NCBI RefSeq assembly: GCF_900536025.1
Contig: NZ_UNOZ01000007.1
Location: 186,001-250,000 of the forward strand
Direction: 5' to 3'
DNA: 64,000 nt
Origin: Pseudomonas reidholzensis
GTDB taxonomy: Bacteria > Pseudomonadota > Gammaproteobacteria > Pseudomonadales > Pseudomonadaceae
Position numbers and translations under genes: made by a program. Below the pieces are notes generated by a model. It worked only from the letters and a program-made list of their open reading frames with translations, searched no databases and was not told the DNA's origin. This document shows, in pieces, positions 35,998 to 42,676 of this stretch; positions within the stretch are counted from its first letter, which is position 1; each line of letters starts with the position of its first letter.

Positions 35998-36882
35998 CTA
36001 CTCGCTGTCGCGGCCTTGCACCAGCCCCGAACCCAGGTCGGCACCGGTAATCGGGTTGCTGTCTGGCTGAGACGTGGTACGCCGTTTCATCGCCTCCACG
36101 GCTTCGGACTCCATCCGGGACAGGGTCACCGAGGCGCTGCCATCACCTCCGTCCACCGCTGGGGCGGGATCCTCGACATAGTCCCACTCGCTGCCTTCGT
36201 TCCACGGGCCGCGCACGTTGGGCTCACCGGACATGTTGTAATACTTGTTGGTGAACTCGGGCACGCCGGGCAGCTTGCCCTGCGGGAAGTTTGGCTGGAT
36301 GGCGTGCAGCGCTTTTTCGAATGACAGCTGGTGGGCGATCTCACGGGTCATGAGAAAGCCCAAGGCCTCTCTGACGCCGGCATCATCGGTCACATTCATC
36401 AACCGCTCGTAGACGATCTTGGCCCGCGCTTCAGCAGCGATGTTCGAACGGAAGTCGGCAGTAGGCTCGCCGATGGTATCGATATAGGCCGCGCTCCAAG
36501 GCACCCCGGCCGAGTTGGTCAGCGGCGCGCCGGCACCATAAAGAATGCTGGTGATGTGCGAGTCGTTGCCCGCGCCGTTGATGGCACGGTAGAGCTCGCC
36601 CTCTTCTTCGACCCCTTCAGCCAGGCGGCCCTTGGCCCCCTTGTTGAGCATGACGATGATCGAACCGACGATCTCGAGATGGCTCAACTCCTCCGTGGCG
36701 ATATCCATGAGCAGGTCTTTACGTCCCGGGTCATCTTCGGCCAAGGCTTGGGTGAAATATCGACCTGCGGCAGCCAGTTCTCCTTGAGCGCCGCCAAACT
36801 GTTCCAGCAGCAGGTTGGCCAAGCCTGGATTGGGCTGGGCCACGCGAACGGTATATTGCAAGCGTTTGTTATGAATAAACAT
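35998..36882 (-). CDS. Manganese catalase (non-heme, KatN type)
   Basis: 294 aa from ATG 36882 with GGAGG six bases upstream. It has the ferritin-like four-helix bundle with di-manganese ligands: Glu in LLLEQFGGAQGELAAAGRYF, Glu and His in ATEELSHLEIVGSII, Glu in NIAAEARAKIVYERL, and Glu and His in MTREIAHQLSFEKAL. It disproportionates hydrogen peroxide in the cytoplasm. The C-terminal ~60 residues (SGEPNVRGPWNEG, then a variable tail) are the family's extended tail. It leads the five-gene operon. Mn catalases in pseudomonads are usually stationary-phase, general-stress proteins. Confidence 0.93.
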   Translation of the reverse strand: MFIHNKRLQYTVRVAQPNPGLANLLLEQFGGAQGELAAAGRYFTQALAEDDPGRKDLLMDIATEELSHLEIVGSIIVMLNKGAKGRLAEGVEEEGELYRAINGAGNDSHITSILYGAGAPLTNSAGVPWSAAYIDTIGEPTADFRSNIAAEARAKIVYERLMNVTDDAGVREALGFLMTREIAHQLSFEKALHAIQPNFPQGKLPGVPEFTNKYYNMSGEPNVRGPWNEGSEWDYVEDPAPAVDGGDGSASVTLSRMESEAVEAMKRRTTSQPDSNPITGADLGSGLVQGRDSE

Positions 36883-37085
36883 AGTTGCCTCCACGACAAA
36901 TACAGCGCGGTAAATACTATTATCTGCCGTGCGTTATTGTGGGAGCGAAGCGATGATGAGATCGTGCCGAGTGGCAGACGAAAGGCGAAATTAAATTAAT
37001 CCCGTAATAACGCGCCCCATTAATTAGCGCACCCTGATCAATTAAGCGGCGTTACTACGAAAACAAGCGGCGGGCGTGTGATTTA

Positions 37086-37346
37086 TCAACGCACGCGGGG
37101 TCGATAATCCTCCCCGGCGACTGCGCGCAAATAAGCGGCGTCTGCACGGATACGTAAATCACGCCACTCTTGCCAAGTGATGATGCCTTGCCGGTCCATT
37201 TCATCCGCTTGGCGAAGAAGATCCTCGTGATATTCATCCGGCGCATTCATGCGCAATTTTCTGTTGTCTAAAATGCCGTACCAAACGGCCAACGCATTGA
37301 GTTTGAGGCGTTGTGAATCGGTAAGGACGTCTTGAAAAGTTCGCAT
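37086..37346 (-). CDS. Small conserved-looking hypothetical protein (86 aa)
   Basis: MRTFQDVLTDSQRLKLNALA opens a mostly helical, charged 86-residue protein with a Trp-rich middle (AVWYGILDN, ITWQEWRDLR). No signal peptide or known motif. The only ribosome-site candidate is a GAG nine bases before the ATG. It lies 203 bases upstream of the Mn catalase on the same strand and may be part of the same stress region. Its protein-like composition suggests a real gene; function unknown. Confidence 0.6.
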   Translation of the reverse strand: MRTFQDVLTDSQRLKLNALAVWYGILDNRKLRMNAPDEYHEDLLRQADEMDRQGIITWQEWRDLRIRADAAYLRAVAGEDYRPRVR

Positions 37347-37634
37347 GGCGGCATCTCGCGCGTAGATGCGCGGTTAAGTGGCCCTGCTAAAAGAAGTTCA
37401 TCAGAGTGGGCTGAGCGGAATATGTGCCGCTTGGCTGAACGTATGGCTACGCCCAACAGACGGCTGAAAAATCAGATTTCCCCCCTTCCTTGTAGTCCAT
37501 TTCCCAAACATACTTCTGCCGCCTTTTTTCCGTTGCGGTCGCTCTGGCTGGGTTCTAGTCTCGGCGGGTCGTTGCTCATCAACGATACAGCTTTGACAGG
37601 CTGTGACGGTAAATCGTGTGCGGCTCGCCTTTAT
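37347..37634. other. Non-coding stretch before the structured leader
   Basis: The frames here (for example 37332-37742 forward) show no ribosome site and no protein-like pattern. The stretch cgttgctcatcaacg at 37570-37584 can pair. A promoter for the small gene at 37766 should lie here, but I cannot place it confidently. Confidence 0.4.
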
Positions 37635-37765
37635 GGCGGCTGTACGTGCGGGCACGCTTGCGTGCGCCGGAACTTTACGATTTCCGCCGGTCTGTCAACC
37701 CACGTACAGCTGCCACCCTTCTGTTTGACAGCAGGCAGGTGATTGCACCTTAAAGGTAAATCGTC
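37635..37765 (+). promoter_or_regulatory. Structured mRNA leader (candidate cis-regulatory RNA) of the 80-aa protein gene
   Basis: A 14-bp outer stem joins GGCGGCTGTACGTG (37635-37648) to CACGTACAGCTGCC (37701-37714), fully paired with one G-U. Inside, gcacgc-tt-gcgtgc (37652-37665) forms a hairpin flanked by cgg/ccg. Downstream are a ctgt-ttg-acag hairpin and AGGTG-ATTG-CACCT (37736-37749), close to the AAAGG ribosome site of the next gene. The ordered stems without coding potential suggest a regulatory leader. I recall similar leaders before small Pseudomonas genes, but this was not checked. Confidence 0.6.
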
Positions 37766-38008
37766 ATGCTGAAGATCGTTCCCGATCCGCCCCACAGTCC
37801 TCACTCCCTCGAAGACACAATCCTCCAGGCCACCGAGTACGCGCTGTGCGCGCAGACCGTCGCCCATCAGGCAATCATGCTGCAGCCCAGATCACCCGTT
37901 TCGGTGCTGATGATGGCGGTGACGCATGAGCTTGAGACGCTGCGCATGCTGCTCGAGTCGGCGTTGATCCAGGTGCAGGTGCCGGCAGCGCCGCGGCCGG
38001 TGCACTGA
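37766..38008 (+). CDS. Small Pseudomonas hypothetical protein (80 aa, DUF6124-like)
   Basis: MLKIVPDPPHSPHSLEDTIL starts an 80-aa protein whose opening (M-K-x-V-P-D-P-P) and helical remainder (QATEYALCAQTVAHQAIML, THELETLRMLLESALIQVQ) match short proteins peculiar to pseudomonads that occur in tandem families. The start is preceded by AAAGG and by the structured leader 37635-37765. Function unknown. It is followed by a REP pair and then the DUF3077 gene, so the two may not be co-transcribed efficiently. Confidence 0.72.
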   Translation: MLKIVPDPPHSPHSLEDTILQATEYALCAQTVAHQAIMLQPRSPVSVLMMAVTHELETLRMLLESALIQVQVPAAPRPVH

Positions 38009-38040
38009 GGCCCACGTGATGTGTCGTCTGTTCGGGCCCA

Positions 38041-38121
38041 ATCGCGGGCAAGCCCGCTCCTACAGGGGCAGCGCAAGCATTGGCATCGCGCGCGCGCTGT
38101 AGGAGCGGGCTTGCCCGCGAT
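38041..38121. repeat. Perfect inverted REP pair
   Basis: 25 bases at 38041-38065 (atcgcgggcaagcccgctcc...) and their exact reverse complement at 38097-38121 flank a 31-base spacer. Each arm is itself palindromic (GCGGGCAAGCCCGC). This is a common Pseudomonas REP class, different from the one at 9377-9532. Confidence 0.9.
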
Positions 38122-38162
38122 AGGGCCCGGTCAGGCACTGATGATTTCAGGGAGAGTGCCCC

Positions 38163-38432
38163 ATGAGCACAGAAGAAAACACACCCAACACCACCGTCGG
38201 CAAAACCCGGTTCTACCAGGGCGAAGGCATGACCCAACCGTTGTTCTGCATCGAGCCCGGCATCCCTTGCCAACATGCCCGTGAGCAAGCCTCGGAACTG
38301 CTCGGCGTTGTCCGGGAGTTGACCATCACCGGCGTGATGGAAGACAACCCGCAACTGGTGTGGGCATCGCACTACCTGAGCGCACTGGCCAAGGCGCTGT
38401 TGGATGATGCCGAGTTGGGCATGGCGCACTAA
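38163..38432 (+). CDS. DUF3077 family small protein
   Basis: 89 aa. The family pattern is TRFYQGEGMTQPLFCIEPGI, then EQASELLGVVRELTITGVME and QLVWASHYLSALAKALLDDAE. DUF3077 proteins are small helical proteins common in Pseudomonas with no known activity. GGGAGAGTGCCCC gives a ribosome site before ATG 38163. A strong terminator follows. Confidence 0.85.
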   Translation: MSTEENTPNTTVGKTRFYQGEGMTQPLFCIEPGIPCQHAREQASELLGVVRELTITGVMEDNPQLVWASHYLSALAKALLDDAELGMAH

Positions 38433-38437
38433 GCGGC

Positions 38438-38472
38438 AGGCCACCCTTCACGCGTCGTCAGGGTGGCCTTTT
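38438..38472 (+). terminator. Rho-independent terminator after the DUF3077 gene
   Basis: AGGCCACCCT (38438-38447) pairs perfectly with AGGGTGGCCT (38460-38469), followed by TTTT overlapping the stem end. The loop is 12 bases. It lies six bases after the stop codon. Confidence 0.85.
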
Positions 38473-38733
38473 CAGCGCTGTTTCAAGTTGCATTCGGGCT
38501 GAGTTCGATCGTGAATATTTATTGGCTCAGTCTATGCTGCTAGAGAAGATCGCAGTGTATCCGGGGCCGTTCAATGGCTTACCAGGATACGTGCCTTGGA
38601 TTGCTTGAAATGTACCCCCCGAAAAGCGGACAGAGCACCGGAAAGCCTGAGCGCGGAACCGGCGCCAAACCCTGCCCGGGGAAGCGCAGCCATTAACCCA
38701 GCAACCACTCTCCCGTCCCTACAGGAATCACAC

Positions 38734-39435
38734 ATGCGCAAAACTGCGACGATCATGGCCCTGCTGGCGCTTTCCGGCTGCTCCACCCACACCGGGCAGA
38801 CCGGCGAGATGATCGCCGACTCCGCCAAGGACGGTGATGTCATAGGCGTGGGGCTCATGACTGCCACCCTGCCCTTCATGCTTGTCATGGACGTCTTCAC
38901 CTTGGGCAACACCTTGGACGATGACGACATGGAAAGTCTCGCCACAGCCGTGGAGGCATCGGCCGACACCTACTCCGCGAGCCCTGCAGTGGCCAGTGAG
39001 GAAACGGCAGTTGCTACCCATCAATCCTATGCGGCGAGCGATACCCAAGAATCTGCCTCGATGCGTTCCGGGCAATCCTCCGAGCCAGCCCGTGCCGGGA
39101 GCCAGGATGAGCTGATTGCGTCACTCAAGGCCCATGCCTTGCCGAACTGCGTGGTGTATCGCGATAGCCGTTTCTACAACGTCTGCGATTTCGATATCGA
39201 GCTCAGCTTCTGTATCAATAGCCCCGCGCCGTTCGATAAGGCGCCGCTGACCGATGCGGGTGCGGCCTATGATTGTGCAAAGGACCAGTACGGCTTGTGG
39301 ACGATTGATGCAGGCAACGCGATGGCTGGCACGTTCACGGGAGAGGGGGCTACGTTCGGCGCATGCAAACGCCCGTATTCGCCAGTGAGAATAAAAGGGA
39401 TAGTGGGCGGCGCCGACCACTTTGGGTGCAAATAG
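38734..39435 (+). CDS. Hypothetical secreted lipoprotein (233 aa)
   Basis: ATG 38734 follows CAGGAAT and gives a lipoprotein signal, MRKTATIMALLALSGC, with the lipid Cys at 16; frames extending upstream to 38596 look spurious. After an early hydrophobic stretch (IGVGLMTATLPFMLVMDVFTL) come an acidic patch (DDDDME), an S/A/E-rich linker and a C-terminal domain with several cysteines (LPNCVVYRDSRFYNVCDFDIE, SFCINSPAP, YDCAKDQYGLW, FGACKRPY). The Cys pairs and aromatic pattern suggest a small disulfide-stabilised periplasmic domain. No family recognised. Confidence 0.72.
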   Translation: MRKTATIMALLALSGCSTHTGQTGEMIADSAKDGDVIGVGLMTATLPFMLVMDVFTLGNTLDDDDMESLATAVEASADTYSASPAVASEETAVATHQSYAASDTQESASMRSGQSSEPARAGSQDELIASLKAHALPNCVVYRDSRFYNVCDFDIELSFCINSPAPFDKAPLTDAGAAYDCAKDQYGLWTIDAGNAMAGTFTGEGATFGACKRPYSPVRIKGIVGGADHFGCK

Positions 39436-39482
39436 CAGACACTGATCTCCTTGTCCCAAGGCTCTGCTGTGAACGATGGTGA

Positions 39483-39722
39483 TCAGAATGATGAGCGGAC
39501 TCGCAGCCATTCCTCCCAGCACTTTTCTGGAACGATGTCTTCATAACCCCGCTCTTTTTCCATCGCAAAGGCGGCACTGAAGGGCACTGCCATCGCGGTG
39601 GCATTATCTCGAATCTCGAGCACCTCCGCTTCGCTGAGCGGGGAGCCTTTGCGATCTTCCGCCGCCTTGAGCAGGGTGACGAGCGCAGGTATGAAAATCA
39701 GACATAGCGGGTCTGTAGACAA
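39483..39722 (-). CDS. Small hypothetical protein (79 aa) with TTG start
   Basis: The frame MSTDPLCLIFIPALVTLLKA... ends KCWEEWLRVRSSF. No ATG opens the frame, but TTG 39722 is preceded by GAGGG at six bases, a good ribosome site. The sequence is helical with a central EDRKGSPLSEAEVLEIRDNA segment and looks protein-like. Function unknown. It is convergent with the lipoprotein gene. Confidence 0.6.
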   Translation of the reverse strand: MSTDPLCLIFIPALVTLLKAAEDRKGSPLSEAEVLEIRDNATAMAVPFSAAFAMEKERGYEDIVPEKCWEEWLRVRSSF

Positions 39723-39828
39723 AGGTTTCCCTCATGCGAAGCGTGATCTGGATTAGCTGATCCGGATTATAGAACCGAGCAAAGGCAAAGCGCGCACCCA
39801 TCATGGCTGCCATGTTTAAAGGTCACGG

Positions 39829-39896
39829 CGGACCGCTATGGCTCGATAGCAGCCCTCAACGACCGGCTGCTATCAACCCATAGCTGCCACTGCGAC
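39829..39896. repeat. TAGC-type palindromic element, copy 1
   Basis: cgctatggctcgatagcagc and ggctgctatcaacccatagc form an inverted repeat around a short spacer. The half-site resembles those at 40043-40100 and 44815-44935, suggesting a dispersed element distinct from REP. Confidence 0.5.
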
Positions 39897-39935
39897 AGTA
39901 CTGCGCTTGCTCATTTTCCGAGGCCGGCGAAAATC

Positions 39936-40022
39936 CTGTGGGAGCGGGTTTACCCGCGAAGCAGGCAACGCGGAGGATGGCACGGGCTTCGCCCGTGTTC
40001 GCGGGTAAACCCGCTCCCACAG
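39936..40022. repeat. Perfect inverted REP pair with internal hairpin
   Basis: The 25-base arms 39936-39960 (ctgtgggagcgggtttaccc...) and 39998-40022 are exact reverse complements. Between them cacgggcttcgcccgtg (39981-39997) forms its own hairpin. This is another common Pseudomonas REP class. Confidence 0.9.
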
Positions 40023-40042
40023 AGATCACCTCAGACACGACT

Positions 40043-40100
40043 GGCAGCTATGGATCGAATGCCGCCAGATGTGAATAACTGCTATTGACCCATAGCGGAC
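40043..40100. repeat. TAGC-type palindromic element, copy 2
   Basis: ggcagctatggatcgaatgc ... ctgctattgacccatagcgg mirrors copy 1 on the other side of the REP pair. Confidence 0.45.
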
Positions 40101-40132
40101 AGCCCCAGCCGCGCTGCAGCCAAGAGGAGGCC

Positions 40133-41266
40133 TTAGTTCACTATCACTTCGTCCAATGCCTGTTCAAGGGTGCTGACCGTGCGCTCGATATTGTGCAGTT
40201 TTTCGAGCCCGAACAGACCGATACGGAAGGTCTGGAAGTCGGCCGGTTCGTCACATTGCAACGGCACTCCGGCGGCTATCTGCAGGCCGTGTTCTGCAAA
40301 TTTCTTACCGTTCTTGATGTCGGCATCATCGGTATAGCTCACCACGACGCCGGGGGCCTGAAAGCCGGCTGCGGCCACGCTTTTGATGCCTTTGCCGGTC
40401 AACAGGGCGCGCACCCGATCGCCCAGGGCCTGTTGTTCACCGCGGAGCTTGTCGAAACCGTAGGCGTGCATCTCGTTCATCACGTCGTTGAATCGCGCCA
40501 GAGCATCGCTGGGCATGGTCGCATGGTAAGCATGCCCGCCCTGTTCGTAGGCCTGCATGATCTGCAGCCACTTTTTCAGGTCGCAGGCAAAGCTGCTGCT
40601 CTGCGTCTGCTCGATGCGCTCGAGTGCCAAGGCACTGAGCATCACCAGCGCGCAGCAAGGGGAGGCGCTCCAGCCTTTTTGCGGTGCGCTGATCAGCAGG
40701 TCGACTGCGCACTTTTGCATATCAACCCACAGCGTGCCTGAGGCGATGCAGTCCAGCACGAACAGCCCACCCACTGCATGCACGGCGTCGCCAATGGCCC
40801 GCAAGTAATCGTCGGGCAGGATAATCCCGGATGAGGTTTCAACGTGGGGGGCAAAGACAATCTGCGGCCTGTGCGCCTCAATGGCGGCCAGCACTTCGTC
40901 CAGAGGCGGGGGCGCGTAGGCTGCCTGGCGAGCCGTGTCGACCGGTCGGGCTTTCAGCACCGTGGTGGCCGCCGGGATGTTGCCCATCTCAAGGATCTGG
41001 CTCCAGCGATAACTGAACCAACCGTTGCGGACCACCAGGCACTGCTGGCCGGTGGCAAACTGTCGCGCTACCGATTCCATGCCGAATGTACCGCTGCCCG
41101 GCACGACTGCAACAGCCTGGGCGTTATAGACCTGTTTAAGGGTCCTGGAAATGTTCTTCATCACGCCTTGAAATGTCTGCGACATGTGATTGAGCGAGCG
41201 GTCGGTGTAGACCACCGAGTACTCGACCAGCCCCTCAGGATCAATACTTGGATAGAGCTTTGACAT
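40133..41266 (-). CDS. Class V aminotransferase (alanine-glyoxylate aminotransferase family)
   Basis: 377 aa PLP enzyme. The Lys that binds PLP is in LLISAPQKGWSASPCCALVM. AVVPGSGTFGMESVARQFA and FAPHVETSSGIILPDDYLRAI are cofactor and substrate regions; LFVLDCIASGTLWVDMQ includes the PLP-ring Asp. Family members use serine, alanine or aminoethylphosphonate as donors. ATG 41266 faces the GNAT-cupin operon across 250 bases, so common regulation is possible. The exact substrate pair is not evident. Confidence 0.88.
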   Translation of the reverse strand: MSKLYPSIDPEGLVEYSVVYTDRSLNHMSQTFQGVMKNISRTLKQVYNAQAVAVVPGSGTFGMESVARQFATGQQCLVVRNGWFSYRWSQILEMGNIPAATTVLKARPVDTARQAAYAPPPLDEVLAAIEAHRPQIVFAPHVETSSGIILPDDYLRAIGDAVHAVGGLFVLDCIASGTLWVDMQKCAVDLLISAPQKGWSASPCCALVMLSALALERIEQTQSSSFACDLKKWLQIMQAYEQGGHAYHATMPSDALARFNDVMNEMHAYGFDKLRGEQQALGDRVRALLTGKGIKSVAAAGFQAPGVVVSYTDDADIKNGKKFAEHGLQIAAGVPLQCDEPADFQTFRIGLFGLEKLHNIERTVSTLEQALDEVIVN

Positions 41267-41516
41267 GGGGTGATTCCTTTGGCGGAGATGTCATTGGTAT
41301 GGACCCTGTCCTAAGCCTTGGCAAATGAGAGGTTGGCGTTCAAGTTAGCAGATTCAAATCGTCACGCAGCGTGCTTTGAGCATGGGGCAGCGTCGCACGC
41401 CGTGCCGAAGGTGTTCGCCCAGAGCATGATGGCAACCGTTCAACCCGCCTACCCTGCCCCCTGTCAAAGGCGTAATCCTTGAAAACTAACCCCCCGATCC
41501 CATGGGAGCACTGTAC

Positions 41517-42110
41517 ATGCCTGTCGACTTCAGACCCGCTCAAGCCTCGGACGCGCACGATATTGCGCGCTTCTTTCAACTGACATCGGAGGGCATGGCC
41601 GATTACATATGGAGCAAGCTTGCCGCGCCTGGCGAGGCATTGCTGAGCGTCGGTGCGTCTCGCTATGCCAGGGAACAGGGCGACTTTTCCTACAAGAACT
41701 GCCTGATGGCCACTTTCGAAGGGCGCGTCATCGGCATGATGCACAGCTATACCTTGCGCGAGACCCCTGACAGGCCTGTCGAGACAGACACGGTCCTCGC
41801 GCCCTATTCCGACATGGAAATACCCGACACCTTGTACATATCCAGCCTGGCCCTGGATGAGGCCTGGCGCAGCCAGGGGCTGGGCGTCCAGTTTCTTCGC
41901 CACGCCCAGCAGCGCGCTGAGGACGCTGGCCTGGATGGGCTATGCCTGATCGATTATGCAGAAAACCACGGTGCACGCCGCTTCTACGAACGTCACGGTT
42001 TTCAGATTGTTAAAACCTGCCAGATCGTTGCGCACCCGATGCTGGGCGTAACCGGTGAAGCCTATTTGATGTATCGCCCTACCCACAACGTGCTCGAGAA
42101 AAAACCATGA
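41517..42110 (+). CDS. GNAT family N-acetyltransferase
   Basis: 197 aa from ATG 41517 with GGGAG eight bases upstream; the ATG at 41502 has none. The acetyl-CoA loop is SLALDEAWRSQGLGVQFLRH, followed by YAENHGARRFYERHGFQ. The C-terminal residues overlap the cupin gene by four bases (ATGA), so the two are coupled. Substrate unknown, perhaps an amino compound related to the divergent aminotransferase. Confidence 0.87.
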   Translation: MPVDFRPAQASDAHDIARFFQLTSEGMADYIWSKLAAPGEALLSVGASRYAREQGDFSYKNCLMATFEGRVIGMMHSYTLRETPDRPVETDTVLAPYSDMEIPDTLYISSLALDEAWRSQGLGVQFLRHAQQRAEDAGLDGLCLIDYAENHGARRFYERHGFQIVKTCQIVAHPMLGVTGEAYLMYRPTHNVLEKKP

Positions 42111-42466
42111 ACAATAAACTGACCGTGTTCCGCGAACTGGATATCCAACCGGTGCGCGACCTTCCCTTTTTTGAAGAGGTCCTGGAAGGCACCCCTCATA
42201 CGCTGACGTCCAAGTACTATCACGATGAACAGCAAGGTCGCATTTCCGGAGAGTGGGAAGCCAGCACCGGAGCGTGGCGCATCGACTACAAAGTCTGGGA
42301 GTTCTGCCATGTTCTGAGTGGATGCTGCGTCATCGAGCTTGAGGGGTGCGCCCCCATCAGACTGGCCGCTGGCGACACGTTCATTCTCGAACCGGGCGCC
42401 AAGGGCAAGTGGACCGTGCTGGAAGACATGAAAAAGAACTTCGTGATCCTCTTGCCCGCGAGCTAG
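42107..42466 (+). CDS. Cupin domain protein (Cupin_3/DUF861)
   Basis: 119 aa single cupin. The barrel motifs are WRIDYKVWEFCHVLSGCCVIELEG and AAGDTFILEPGAKGKWTVLED; quoted parts are WEFCHVLSG and GDTFILEPG. The DUF861 group includes (S)-ureidoglycine aminohydrolase and small binding proteins. It starts inside the GNAT gene. Whether it is an enzyme or a sensor is unclear. Confidence 0.83.
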   Translation: MNNKLTVFRELDIQPVRDLPFFEEVLEGTPHTLTSKYYHDEQQGRISGEWEASTGAWRIDYKVWEFCHVLSGCCVIELEGCAPIRLAAGDTFILEPGAKGKWTVLEDMKKNFVILLPAS

Positions 42467-42610
42467 GCACCGGGTCGCGTTTCATCGAGCGCCGCGCAAG
42501 GACAGGCCACAACAGCCCTCTACCTCATGGCTGCGCTGTCACGCCTACAACTGAGCCTTTGTGGGAGCACCCGAACCCGCTGATAGGGAAAGGTCTATCC
42601 CCAGAATGCC

Positions 42611-42640
42611 AAAGGCCCAGCAGATGCCGGGCCTCAGGTG
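42611..42640. terminator. Hairpin between cupin and zinc-ribbon genes
   Basis: aggccc (42613-42618) pairs with gggcct (42629-42634) across agcagatgcc. It lies between two convergent genes and resembles the GCCCGGCAT-type terminators of pseudomonads, but no strong T-run follows. Confidence 0.45.
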
Positions 42641-42676
42641 TTTACCGCAATGTGCGCGTGGGTTGCGCTAGAGTGA

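Larger units (their letters stand above)
39723..40132. other. 410-base intergenic region rich in repeats
   Basis: No gene is supported. It contains a REP pair (39936-40022) flanked on both sides by copies of a TAGC-type palindromic element (39829-39896 and 40043-40100), which also occurs at 44815-44935. Confidence 0.6.

Noticed and set aside
36935..36955. REP element near the Mn catalase start
   Set aside because: Only the short string gtgggagcg is present without a paired arm; too little to call a repeat.
37332..37742. 136-aa forward frame over the structured leader
   Set aside because: No ribosome site, and it runs through the stems at 37635-37714; the paired structure explains the sequence better.
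37635..38432. Possible CRISPR or tandem repeat array from several inverted repeats
   Set aside because: The repeats are one RNA-like leader and one REP pair of different sequence; no regular repeat-spacer pattern exists.
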